A stretch of DNA of 11,095 bases from an uncultured Lachnospiraceae bacterium. Lineage in GTDB: Bacteria > Bacillota > Clostridia > Lachnospirales > Lachnospiraceae. Within the stretch, counting starts at the first letter, position 1. The number at the start of each line of letters is the position of its first letter. Below, in pieces: positions 1-6,819 of the stretch. The stretch is from assembly GCA_937916415.1 (NCBI GenBank), contig CALGGH010000182.1, positions 1 to 11,095 on the forward strand, written 5' to 3'. Under the pieces are notes generated by a model. The model was not told the origin of the DNA, did not search any database, and saw only the letters and a program-made list of their open reading frames with translations. The position numbers and the translations under genes are program-made.

Positions 1-98
1 CAATGGCTTTTCAATATGAATTTTTCAATGTACGGTGGTGGTCAACCTATCGACCCAAGGTGCAGATGACCGTGATAATCATATGATAAAGCACAAGC

Positions 99-116
99 AG
101 TCCTATAAAACGGACT
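99..116. other. Small inverted repeat in left intergenic region
   Basis: The arms AGTCC (99-103) and GGACT (112-116) enclose an 8-base loop. The stem is short, and no U-tract follows on either strand, so it is not a clear terminator. Apart from this and the promoter-like motif at 140-166, I see no gene or RNA in bases 1-250. Confidence 0.25.
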
Positions 117-139
117 ATGCAATTCGACCAACACAGTTA

Positions 140-166
140 TTGACTAACACCATAATATTGTAAAAT
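140..166 (+). promoter_or_regulatory. Putative promoter of the small plus-strand gene
   Basis: A TTGACT -35 box (140-145) is followed after 15 bases by TAAAAT (161-166). Each box matches the sigma-A consensus at five of six positions, but the spacer is short. The -10 context (GTAAAATATAG followed by ATG) is nearly the same as that of the divergently placed DUF349 gene promoter at 2100-2105, which supports the -10 call. Transcription would cross the repeats at 202-235 before reaching the start codon at 251. Confidence 0.4.
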
Positions 167-201
167 ATAGATGACCAAAAGCAAACCCCGCCGGATCAAT
201 G

Positions 202-237
202 GGCATCAACTGACGTTATTGGCATCAGCTGACGTCA
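202..237 (+). repeat. Direct repeat, 19-bp period, in leader of small gene
   Basis: Two copies of GGCATCArCTGACGT lie at 202-216 and 221-235 and differ at one base. The second runs into the palindrome TGACGTCA (230-237). They sit between the likely promoter and the Shine-Dalgarno GGAGG (241-245). Same-strand spacing of nearly two helical turns fits a protein-binding site, but an RNA-level role is equally possible. Confidence 0.55.
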
Positions 238-250
238 AACGGAGGCATGC

Positions 251-475
251 ATGAATCAGCAAGACGATCGCGAACTCATCGAAAAAATAATGAAGCACTT
301 AGATGCCGAAGTCGCCGGCGGCTCCATGCGCATGAGCGTAAACGTTCATGAAACCGTCAGCGACTCCGAAGAAGTCTCTCATAAATGCTGTCAGGCCTAT
401 GGCACACCCGCTAACGAGACCATAGCCAAGCTCGACATGTATTCCGATTCAGCATTGCCTGACGTCGGGGAGTGA
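251..475 (+). CDS. Small acidic protein of unknown function, 74 aa
   Basis: I do not recognise this protein. It starts at an ATG five bases after a perfect GGAGG (241-245) and has its own promoter-like region, which argues that it is translated. The product is acidic and has no signal peptide or membrane segment. The N-terminal 20 residues could form a helix (RELIEKIMKHLDAEV), followed by a stretch with a vicinal cysteine pair (HKCCQAYG, residues 44-51) and an acidic C-terminus. It is the only convincing plus-strand gene in the window. Its TGA stop (473-475) touches the TGA of the convergent DUF349 gene. The cysteine pair could suggest metal or redox chemistry, or a peptide precursor, but nothing else supports either, and no maturation enzyme is visible nearby. 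Confidence 0.6.
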   Translation: MNQQDDRELIEKIMKHLDAEVAGGSMRMSVNVHETVSDSEEVSHKCCQAYGTPANETIAKLDMYSDSALPDVGE

Positions 476-1984
476 TCACTCCTCCGCCGCATCTGCCGCA
501 GTTTCGGCCGGCTCTTCAGCCTCTGCTTCGGTTTCAGCCTCTGCTTCGGTTTCAGCCTCTGCTTCAGCCTCCATAACGGCCGGCTCTGCCTTCATCTCGG
601 CCTTCGTCTCTTCCGTCTTATCCTTTTCGGAGTGCCTCATGCCCTCGATTTCGTCATTCAATTCCTTGATCCTGGCCTCATTCTCGGCGATCCAGCCCTG
701 GATCTCGGTCTTCTTTTCCTCGCTCTGTGTGGTGTTCAGCCTGTCTTTCAGCTTCGCGTTATTCTCCTGTATGTGCTTGATCTTGTCCTGTCTGCGGTCT
801 ATGGCTTCCTGCAGCTTTTCCTGACGGGTGTTCATGCGCTCTGCGTTGGCGGCCTTCTTGCCCTGCCAGAACTTGTCCTGTGCCGCATGGAAGGACTCCC
901 ATAGCTTGTCTCCTTCCCGTCCGCAGAATCCCGTATTCTTCCACTCGGTGGTCAGTTCCTTCATGCGGTTGGATACGTATGTGCTGTAATCGCCCATCTC
1001 GGCGATGGACTCGGCTTCCCTGACCAATGCCTCCTTCTCCTGCAGGCGGTCCCTGTATGCTTCCTCGCGCCTGCCGTAGAATTCGTCCCTGACGGCCTTG
1101 AATTCGCTCCAGAGCGCGTTCTCGTCCCTGCCGGCGTGCCCTGCCTGCTTCCACTGCTCAAAGATCGCCTCGAGCTTCTTATGCGTGGCATTGTAGTCCG
1201 GACTCTCTATCGCAACCCTGCGTGCCTCCTTGATCAGGTCACGTTTGATGGACTTGGCATTCCTGCGTCTTACGTCCAGCTCCTCGAAATGCCTTGCCCT
1301 TCTGTCGAAGAACTCCTGACGGACCTTGGTGAATTCCTCCCAGAGCCTGTCATTGTCCTCACCCGCATTCCCTATTTTTTTCCAGACGGCCAGGAGAGCC
1401 TGGTACTTCTCGGAGGTGCTGTTCCATTCCTCCGAATCCGCGAGTGCCTTGGCCTGCGCCAGCAGCTCGTTCTTCTTGTCGGCATTTTGCTTGGTGGACG
1501 CGAAATACTGTTTGTTCTTTTCGTTGCGCTCCACGAGCTTGTCGTACTGCTCCTTAAGCTCAGCCTCCCTGGGCGTATTGTATTCGGAAGTCTCTCCGAA
1601 GCCCGCCAGGATCTTAGCTGCCTCTTCCGTATCATAATACTTGCCGCTCATGGTCTCGCGCGCGGACCTGATCACGTCCCTCTTGGCCCTGATGCTCTCC
1701 TCGAGGCTCTCCAGAGGCTTGTCAAAAACGGATCCCTCTTCGGTATTCCCGCCTTCCGCCCTGGAATGCTTCCAGGCGAGCGCATGGAACTTGCCGTCGA
1801 TCTCGATCACGATCAGGCGGCCGTGGCCGTCGGCATTGTTTTTGGGATAAGTCGGATTACCCTCCTTGTCAATGGCTCCGTACAATACGTCCGCCACCTG
1901 CGCGCCCGATGAATGGTACCTGCGCTGTACGTCAGCAAAAGAGTCATCAAAAGTCGGGATTTCATCAAAAGTGTAGCTAAGCAT
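476..1984 (-). CDS. DUF349 triple-repeat coiled-coil protein with acidic tail, 502 aa
   Basis: A cytoplasmic protein without signal peptide, built around three tandem copies of the helical DUF349 repeat at about residues 171-229, 247-306 and 317-377. Each copy shows the family pattern of a W-K-x-G/T-G core (WKKIGNAG, WKQAGHAG, WKNTGFCG), then LWEEF/LWSEF/LWESF and a basic-aromatic end. Residues 1-130 form a separate N-terminal region I do not recognise. Residues 385-455 are a charged, probably coiled-coil segment, and 455-502 is an Ala/Glu-rich tail encoded by 18-bp tandem repeats. DUF349 has no firmly assigned biochemical role known to me, so none is claimed. The start is an ATG with AAGGAG eight bases upstream. 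The gene has its own promoter (2100-2128) and appears monocistronic. It converges with the small gene at 251-475 with no intergenic base. Confidence 0.9.
   Translation of the reverse strand: MLSYTFDEIPTFDDSFADVQRRYHSSGAQVADVLYGAIDKEGNPTYPKNNADGHGRLIVIEIDGKFHALAWKHSRAEGGNTEEGSVFDKPLESLEESIRAKRDVIRSARETMSGKYYDTEEAAKILAGFGETSEYNTPREAELKEQYDKLVERNEKNKQYFASTKQNADKKNELLAQAKALADSEEWNSTSEKYQALLAVWKKIGNAGEDNDRLWEEFTKVRQEFFDRRARHFEELDVRRRNAKSIKRDLIKEARRVAIESPDYNATHKKLEAIFEQWKQAGHAGRDENALWSEFKAVRDEFYGRREEAYRDRLQEKEALVREAESIAEMGDYSTYVSNRMKELTTEWKNTGFCGREGDKLWESFHAAQDKFWQGKKAANAERMNTRQEKLQEAIDRRQDKIKHIQENNAKLKDRLNTTQSEEKKTEIQGWIAENEARIKELNDEIEGMRHSEKDKTEETKAEMKAEPAVMEAEAEAETEAEAETEAEAEEPAETAADAAEE
515..568 (-). 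repeat. 18-bp tandem repeat, three copies, coding for Ala/Glu tail
   Basis: Three adjacent 18-bp units with plus-strand sequence TTCAGCCTCTGCTTCGGT (515-532, 533-550, 551-568) encode the alternating Glu/Ala tail of the DUF349 protein. The third copy diverges at its 3' end. The unit is a multiple of three, so slippage would lengthen or shorten the tail without breaking the frame. Confidence 0.85.
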
Positions 1985-2099
1985 TTTCTTTTCTCCTTAA
2001 AAAGTATGTAGTGTGGCGTGTATTCACCGTGGTACGGTGCAGCCTGGCGCTAATTTGCCGCGCTTCGTTTTTATCGGGTCGTCTTAAGGCTCATGCTAT

Positions 2100-2128
2100 A
2101 TTTTACGAGCAGCGTTCTTAAATGTAAA
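2100..2128 (-). promoter_or_regulatory. Sigma-A promoter of the DUF349 gene
   Basis: On the minus strand TTTACA (2123-2128) and TAAAAT (2100-2105) are separated by 17 bases; each matches consensus at five of six positions. The inferred start near 2093 gives a leader of about 110 bases. The leader includes a small hairpin (CACCGT, loop ACC, ACGGTG) near 2025-2040 before the Shine-Dalgarno. Confidence 0.65.
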
Positions 2129-2199
2129 GGTTTTAACGCAGCAGTTGTCGCCGTTATCGCTCGACAGGTTTTGACGGGTATTAAAGTGCTGTCGCCGGT

Positions 2200-4491
2200 T
2201 CAATTGACGACAACGCGGCACGGCAGCTTCATGCCGGCAACATTGACAGTCACGGTGCACTCTCCGGCCGCCATTCCCCTGACCTTGCCTGCATCATCAA
2301 CAGTGACCCTGTCAGGATCCGAAGATTCCAAAAGTGAACCCTCCGCCGTCTTTTGCCTTTAATTTGGTCTTCTTCACGGTTATCTTTGCGCTTTTGCCGG
2401 CCTTAACCGTCAACCCGCTTTTGGCAAGCTCGGGCCTGATTACGGATATCTCACACGTATAACAAGGGAATTCAATTCCGTCTATCGAGGCTACAACCGA
2501 TACTTTGCCATCCGTCCCCTCATCATAATTCAGCACCGTCACTTTTCCGTTGGTTCCGATACTGACAGCATCCGGGTTTGATGCTCTCCACGTAACGGCA
2601 GATTTTTTTGTCTGCGCCCTTCAGCGTAAGGGCAAGCGTTGCGCCGCTCTGCAGCGATGCTTCCTTTTTGCTTATTACGGGTATGCTGACCTTGACGCTG
2701 AATGAATACTTGGCGGCATTCTTGTCGGCAGAATCTGCACTTCCGTATACCGCGGTTATCTTGGCGGTGCCTTTTCCGACCGCCGTGATGAGCCGCATAT
2801 CCGGATCAACCGCAGCAACCCCCGGCTTTGACGATACCCACGCATCCGGTCTCAGGTCCGTGCCGGTCACAAGCGCATTGCCATCTCTTGAAGCGTTTTC
2901 ATCATCGGGATTTATGTCTGCAAAATACGGTCTGCTGAGTGTCAGGGTCTTTGCAAATACAGGCTTCTGAGCCGTAAATATGTATGCCTTCTCCGGCACG
3001 TACTTGCCTTTGCTGTTCTTGACGCATCCGGAAACGGTGATCTTTCCGTCGGCAGGTGCCTTCTTCACCGTCACAACGCCTTTACTTACGGACGCAGCCC
3101 CACTCGGGGCGACCATGTATTTGGCATAGCTTTGACCCAGGCAGCCATCTGCGGTTACGTCAAATTTCTGTCCAACAACGTAAACCGCATCACTGTTTAT
3201 CTCCTCCACCTCAGGATCAGGCTCTTCCACATTACCTTTGCCGTCAATCACCCTGAATATGATATGTGGAGGCTCTTCCGTCGAATTTCCGACGTAATCC
3301 TTAAAAAAAGCCTCTGCAAAGGATCCCTTATAACCATACACGATGAGTTCGGAATACATATCCCAATCTGAACTATAACGAATGGTATCTCTGTCCCCGT
3401 CTCTGTATGAATCTCCTATGCTATAAAACCGATTCCCCACTCTGTCCCGCATATCATCGGCAAACGTGATGGATTTCAGTGTATCTATATCCGAAAATGC
3501 CCCTGCCCCGATTTCATGTGCCTTGGGTGGCAGCACGACGTCCACAAGCGACGTACCTTCAAAGGCAGAATCACCGATTATGTTCAGATACTGAGGTAAA
3601 CTTATTGCCGTGATTGGATTGTAATCAAAGGCTCCGAATTCTATCTCTGTAAGCTCACTTCCTTCTTCGAAGGATACGCTTTTCAGGCCGCCGTTTGAAA
3701 AAGCTTCCGATCCGATCCGCTCCACGCAGGCCGGAATGACCAGATTCATGTCAGACAGATCGGCTTGTGAAAACAGGCTCCCCGCTATCTCGGTTTGTTC
3801 GGAAAACGTGATATTCTCTATCGGACACTGATAAAAGGGTTCAGACGCACCCCACACTTCATGCGGGAGGACGACATTCGTAATCGGAGTCATAGCAAAA
3901 CACCACCCTCCCAGATTAAAGCTGGTTTTGGTATTTCCGCATTTCAGATCCAGAGACGTCAGCCCTGTATTTGCAAAAGCCATACCCCTAAACGTGTACC
4001 AATACTCCTCATTTCCCACTTTGGGAAACGTAAGTCTCGTCAGATTCGTGCACTCATAAAAGGCCTCCTCATCTATCGTTAACCCATCTTCAACCGCAGG
4101 CAAGTTCACCTCCGCCAATTGGGTACATCCTGCAAATGCATACTTCCCTATGAAACTGCATTTGCTTCCATCCTCAAATGAAATCCCGGTGATGGATCGG
4201 TTATCCCTGAATGCGCCGTCATCTATCATGGTTGCATATGCGGGAATTACAACTTTTTCATTGGTACCCTTGTATCCGGTAATGACCGCATCCCGTTTAT
4301 CTATCTCCCATGCAAAGTCCGGATCATATACCGTCCCATCATCACCCAGATCGTTAATCGGATCGGCATTATCAATATTTAACTCAACCGCCTCTGCTTC
4401 CTCTGCCCGCGCAACGATTGTCCCCCCCCGGAACCAGCGTTAACATGAGGCTCATAAATAATGTGCCGAACAAAATGTCATGCCTTCTCAT
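2200..4491 (-). pseudogene. Secreted BspA-like LRR/Ig-like protein with three single-base frameshifts
   Basis: Read conceptually, this is one 762-residue exported protein. The start at 4491 has AAAGGA upstream. It encodes a signal peptide (basic MRRHD, hydrophobic LFGTLFMSLMLTLV, then an ARA cleavage-like site), which leaves its frame at a G8 run (4422-4429). Residues 88 to about 400 hold BspA-type (LRR_5) repeats of the form AFxxCxxLxxVxLP/SITF. About 440-762 are Ig-like (Big_2-type) domains with SSxPxVAxVD and GxxxITA motifs. A second frame break lies in an A7 run (2603-2609), and a third near TTTT (2330-2333); beyond it the last Ig-like domain continues (SSDPDRVTVDDAGKV) to the TGA at 2200-2202. 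Removing one base at each site restores exactly 763 codons. The unbroken stretches are 2523-4229 and 2312-2542. There is no LPXTG anchor. Such proteins are usually surface or secreted adhesin-like proteins. It may be a true pseudogene, a phase-variable gene, or a product of base-calling error. Confidence 0.85.
4422..4429 (-). repeat. G8 homopolymer in the signal peptide region
   Basis: Eight consecutive Cs on the plus strand (G8 in the coding strand) follow the hydrophobic core of the signal peptide. With seven Gs the reading frame runs from ATG 4491 through the cleavage-like site into the LRR domain; with eight it does not. Tracts of this length are prone to slippage in replication and in sequencing. 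Confidence 0.9.
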
Positions 4492-4517
4492 GTCATTCCT
4501 TTAAGAAAATTATGATT

Positions 4518-4545
4518 TTATTAGCGTATTCATATAGTACCACAA
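4518..4545 (-). promoter_or_regulatory. Putative promoter of the BspA-like gene
   Basis: Two overlapping readings exist on the minus strand. One is an extended -10, TGGTACTAT (4534-4542), with no good -35. The other is TTGTGG (4540-4545) with TAATAA (4518-4523) after 16 bases. Either would begin transcription within 50 bases of the start codon at 4491, downstream of the ribosomal operon terminator, so the gene seems to be independently transcribed. Confidence 0.35.
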
Positions 4546-4618
4546 TTCCCCCAAAACTTCATCGTAATCATTCGAGATTCAAGCAGAAAATGGCGCAACT
4601 TGAGCTCCTTTAGCGATT

Positions 4619-4642
4619 GAGTAGGGGATATTCCCCCTACTC
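4619..4642. repeat. Perfect 9-bp inverted repeat
   Basis: GAGTAGGGG (4619-4627) and CCCCTACTC (4634-4642) flank a six-base AT-rich loop. It is bordered by GATT on both sides. No U-tract follows on either strand. It lies between the rplA terminator and the BspA-like gene. Confidence 0.7.
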
Positions 4643-4654
4643 GATTGTCGCGTT

Positions 4655-4701
4655 GGCCGTCAAATGTGCGCTCGTGTAGGCACGACGTACGCTTGACGGC
4701 C
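4655..4701. repeat. Long hairpin with perfect 9-bp outer arms
   Basis: Outer arms GGCCGTCAA (4655-4663) and TTGACGGCC (4693-4701) are perfect. Inside, GCG/CGC (4668-4670/4690-4692) and CGTG/CACG (4673-4676/4681-4684) can also pair around a TAGG loop, so the whole 47 bases can fold. There is no run of Ts after it. It could be a protein-binding palindrome, an unrecognised small RNA element, or a remnant of a palindromic repeat. Confidence 0.65.
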
Positions 4702-4710
4702 TTATCACGC

Positions 4711-4739
4711 AAAAAAAGGCTGCCGCGTCGCGACAGCCT
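4711..4739 (-). terminator. Rho-independent terminator of the rpmG-secE-nusG-rplK-rplA operon
   Basis: On the minus strand AGGCTGTCGC and GCGGCAGCCT form a 10-bp stem (one G-U pair) with a GAC loop, followed at once by seven Ts (4711-4717). It begins 28 bases after the rplA stop codon. Its strength suggests that the operon ends here. Confidence 0.92.
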
Positions 4740-4766
4740 CTGACTAATCCGGTAACGTTCCCGGGT

Positions 4767-5459
4767 TTATGCGTACTTGGCGGTTGATACCTTTACGCCG
4801 GGGCCCATGGTGGTTGAGAGCGTGACGCTCCTCAGGTACTGGCCCTTGAGCGCCGAAGGCTTAGCCTTGAGAATGGCCTCGATAAGCGCGGTATAGTTCT
4901 CCTGCAGCTTCTCCTCATCGAAGGAAACCTTGCCGATGGGACAGTGAATGATGTTGGCCTTGTCGAGACGGTACTCGATCTTACCGGCTTTGATGTCGGC
5001 GATGGCCTTGGCTACGTCCATCGTTACCGTTCCTGCCTTGGGGTTGGGCATCAGTCCCTTGGGACCGAGAACCTTACCAAGACGTCCTACGACGCCCATC
5101 ATGTCAGGGGTTGCAACCACTACGTCGAACTCGAACCAGCCTTCATTCTGGATCCTGGGGATCAGATCCTCAGCTCCTACGTAATCGGCACCTGCATTCT
5201 CAGCCTCGGTAGCCTTCTCGCCTTTAGCAAAAACGAGCACACGCACGGTCTTGCCGGTACCGTTGGGCAGCACGACTGCGCCCCTTACCTGCTGCTCGGC
5301 ATGACGTCCGTCGCAGCCGGTACGGATGTGTACTTCTACGGTCTCGTCAAACTTGGCAACGGATGTTTTCTTAACCAGAGCCACTGCTTCACCGGGCTCA
5401 TACAGAGTGTTGCGGTCTACCTGCTTGGCAGCCTCGTTGTATTTCTTACCATGCTTCAT
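4767..5459 (-). CDS. rplA: 50S ribosomal protein L1
   Basis: A 230-residue protein of normal length for bacterial L1, which binds 23S rRNA at the L1 stalk and takes part in release of deacylated tRNA from the E site. In many bacteria it also represses its own operon by binding the mRNA. Visible family features are the N-terminal MKHGKKYNEA, a conserved central segment (GRLGKVLGPKGLMPNPKAGT, near residues 125-145) and the C-terminal LKGQYLRSVTLSTTMGPGVKV. The ATG is preceded by GGAGGG, and the gap to rplK is 14 bases, so the two are co-transcribed and probably translationally linked. It is the last gene before a strong terminator; rplJ does not follow. Confidence 0.98.
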   Translation of the reverse strand: MKHGKKYNEAAKQVDRNTLYEPGEAVALVKKTSVAKFDETVEVHIRTGCDGRHAEQQVRGAVVLPNGTGKTVRVLVFAKGEKATEAENAGADYVGAEDLIPRIQNEGWFEFDVVVATPDMMGVVGRLGKVLGPKGLMPNPKAGTVTMDVAKAIADIKAGKIEYRLDKANIIHCPIGKVSFDEEKLQENYTALIEAILKAKPSALKGQYLRSVTLSTTMGPGVKVSTAKYA

Positions 5460-5473
5460 CTTAGTGGCCCTCC

Positions 5474-5899
5474 TTATTCTTCTACGGTGATGCCCATGCT
5501 TCTGGCGGTGCCGGCGATCATGCTCATGGCCGCCTCAACGCTTGCAGCGTTTAAGTCAGGCATCTTGGTCTCTGCGATCTCCCTCAGCTTGTCCTTGGAG
5601 ATCGTGGCAACCTTGGTCTTGTTGGGCACTCCGGATCCGGACTGGATGTTGCATGCCTTCTTGAGCAGCACTGCAGCCGGGGGAGTCTTGGTGATGAAGC
5701 TGAAGCTTCTGTCTGCATACACCGTGATGACAACGGGGATGAGCACGTCGCCCTTGTCAGCGGTCTTGGCGTTGAACTGCTTGGTGAATTCAACGATGTT
5801 CACACCGTGCTGGCCCAATGCGGGACCAACCGGAGGAGCCGGCGTAGCCTTGCCGGCAGGGATCTGTAACTTGATGTAGCCTTCTACTTTCTTTGCCAT
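5474..5899 (-). CDS. rplK: 50S ribosomal protein L11
   Basis: A 141-residue protein, the usual L11 length. It binds the GTPase-associated region of 23S rRNA and is needed for factor-dependent GTP hydrolysis and the stringent response. The proline-rich N-terminal motif AGKATPAPPVGPALGQHG, the VITVYADRSFSFITKTPP segment and the C-terminal rRNA-binding domain ending ARSMGITVEE are all present. The ATG has AGGAGGT at good spacing. A 128-base gap with a strong hairpin (5918-5952) separates it from nusG, and rplA follows after 14 bases. Confidence 0.98.
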   Translation of the reverse strand: MAKKVEGYIKLQIPAGKATPAPPVGPALGQHGVNIVEFTKQFNAKTADKGDVLIPVVITVYADRSFSFITKTPPAAVLLKKACNIQSGSGVPNKTKVATISKDKLREIAETKMPDLNAASVEAAMSMIAGTARSMGITVEE

Positions 5900-5917
5900 T
5901 TTGGCACCTCCTGAAAT

Positions 5918-5952
5918 GTGGTAAATGGCGCCCGCACCATGCGGGCTCCCAC
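5918..5952 (-). promoter_or_regulatory. Structured rplK leader, possible L1 autoregulatory site
   Basis: On the minus strand GTGG (5949-5952) and CCAC (5918-5921) close a stem with an internal loop around a perfect 7-bp hairpin GCCCGCA-TGG-TGCGGGC (5930-5946). It ends about 19 bases before the rplK start. L1 represses rplK-rplA translation by binding a mimic of its rRNA site in several bacteria, and the position here fits. The structure is seen; the L1 role is inferred. No U-tract follows, so it is not a terminator. Confidence 0.5.
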
Positions 5953-5962
5953 TATATCCAAA

Positions 5963-5976
5963 CGCGCCGGGGCGCG
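5963..5976 (-). other. Small GC-rich hairpin in nusG-rplK gap
   Basis: CGCGC (5963-5967) and GCGCG (5972-5976) can pair around a four-base loop. On the minus strand only TTTGG follows, so it would be a very weak terminator. It may separate nusG messages from the rplK leader or form part of that leader's fold. Confidence 0.4.
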
Positions 5977-6027
5977 AATAGACCTAAATGAGTAAACAAA
6001 TCATGCGATGCATGCGACGCACCGGAC

Positions 6028-6600
6028 TCAGACCATGCGCCTCATCTCGGCGAAGCTTATCTCCACCGGAGTCTCGCGTCCGAACAGCTCCACGTTGAGG
6101 GTGGCCATCTGCTTGTTCATGTCCATCTTCTGAACCACGCCGATGGTATCCTTCCATACGCCCGCAACGACTGCCACGGTGTCGCCTTCCTCGAAGTCCA
6201 CGGACATGATGCCGGTCCTGATGCCGAGGGGCTTCATCTCCGCCTCGCTGAGTGGCACGGGCTTGGATCCGGGGCCAACGAATCCGGTGACGCCCCTGGT
6301 GTTGCGAACCACGTACCAGGTATCGTCGTTCATGACCATGTTGACGAGCACGTATCCGGGGAACATCTTGCGCTGTACGGTCTTGCGCACGCCATTTTTG
6401 ATCTCGGACACCTCCTCCATGGGCACGCGCACCTCGAGGATCTCCTCCTCCAGATGACGGTTCTCGATGGTCTTCTCGATATTGGCCTTAACTTTATTCT
6501 CATAGCCGGAATAGGTATGCACCACGTACCAGTTCGCATCGGAGGTCTTCTCCTCCTCGGCAAGCCCCTCCTCGGCTACGATCTTCTCTTCTTCCTGCAT
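6028..6600 (-). CDS. nusG: Transcription elongation and termination factor NusG
   Basis: A 190-residue NusG. It binds RNA polymerase through its NGN domain and couples elongation to ribosomes or to termination through its KOW domain. An acidic N-terminal extension of about 21 residues precedes the NGN domain, which starts at NWYVVHTYSGYENKV. Then come VQRKMFPGYVLVNM, TRGVTGFVGPGSKPVPLSE and the KOW motif (EGDTVAVVAGVWKDTIGVVQ, about residues 138-157), ending in VEISFAEMRRMV. The Shine-Dalgarno TAGGAGG lies in the last codons of secE, and the gap is only seven bases. The order rpmG-secE-nusG-rplK-rplA is a classic bacterial arrangement. Confidence 0.98.
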   Translation of the reverse strand: MQEEEKIVAEEGLAEEEKTSDANWYVVHTYSGYENKVKANIEKTIENRHLEEEILEVRVPMEEVSEIKNGVRKTVQRKMFPGYVLVNMVMNDDTWYVVRNTRGVTGFVGPGSKPVPLSEAEMKPLGIRTGIMSVDFEEGDTVAVVAGVWKDTIGVVQKMDMNKQMATLNVELFGRETPVEISFAEMRRMV

Positions 6601-6607
6601 AACGGGA

Positions 6608-6817
6608 TCATCCTCCTATGGAAGTAATGAAATTAAATCCATACTGGAATGCCATGTCGAGCACTGCGATCAGAGCACCCACTATCACCGAGATCACGAT
6701 CACGGCAGCGGACTGCTTGCCCAGGGAACTCCTGTCGGGCCAGCTGATCTTTTTGAATTCTGCCTTGACGCCATCGAAGAATTTGACCTTTGCTACTTCA
6801 TTATTATTATCAGCCAT
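6608..6817 (-). CDS. secE: Preprotein translocase subunit SecE
   Basis: A 69-residue single-span SecE, the small essential partner of SecY in the membrane translocon. The amphipathic cytoplasmic segment (VKFFDGVKAEFKKISWPDRSSLGKQS) carries the family's WP motif and is followed by one hydrophobic helix at about residues 37-60. The length is typical of Gram-positive SecE. AAGGAG lies inside the 3' end of rpmG, and only two bases separate the rpmG stop from the secE ATG, so translational coupling is likely. Confidence 0.96.
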   Translation of the reverse strand: MADNNNEVAKVKFFDGVKAEFKKISWPDRSSLGKQSAAVIVISVIVGALIAVLDMAFQYGFNFITSIGG

Positions 6818-6819
6818 GA

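Noticed and set aside
1136..1912. 258-codon plus-strand frame opposite the DUF349 gene
   Set aside because: The opposite strand carries clear repeated DUF349 domains; this translation is leucine-rich low-information sequence without a ribosome binding site.
2200..2560. Sortase-anchored surface protein
   Set aside because: The restored C-terminus ends within an Ig-like domain (CRVVVN) with no LPXTG, hydrophobic segment or basic tail.
2603..2609. Programmed -1 ribosomal frameshift at the A7 run
   Set aside because: A -1 shift leads to the wrong frame; the Ig-like continuation needs +1 or loss of a base.
4530..4712. 60-codon minus-strand frame after rplA
   Set aside because: It runs through the terminator edge and both inverted repeats, lacks a ribosome binding site and resembles no protein.
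4944..5879. 311-codon plus-strand frame opposite rplA and rplK
   Set aside because: It is antisense to two certain ribosomal protein genes across both, and its translation resembles no protein I know. It is open because of the codon bias of those genes.
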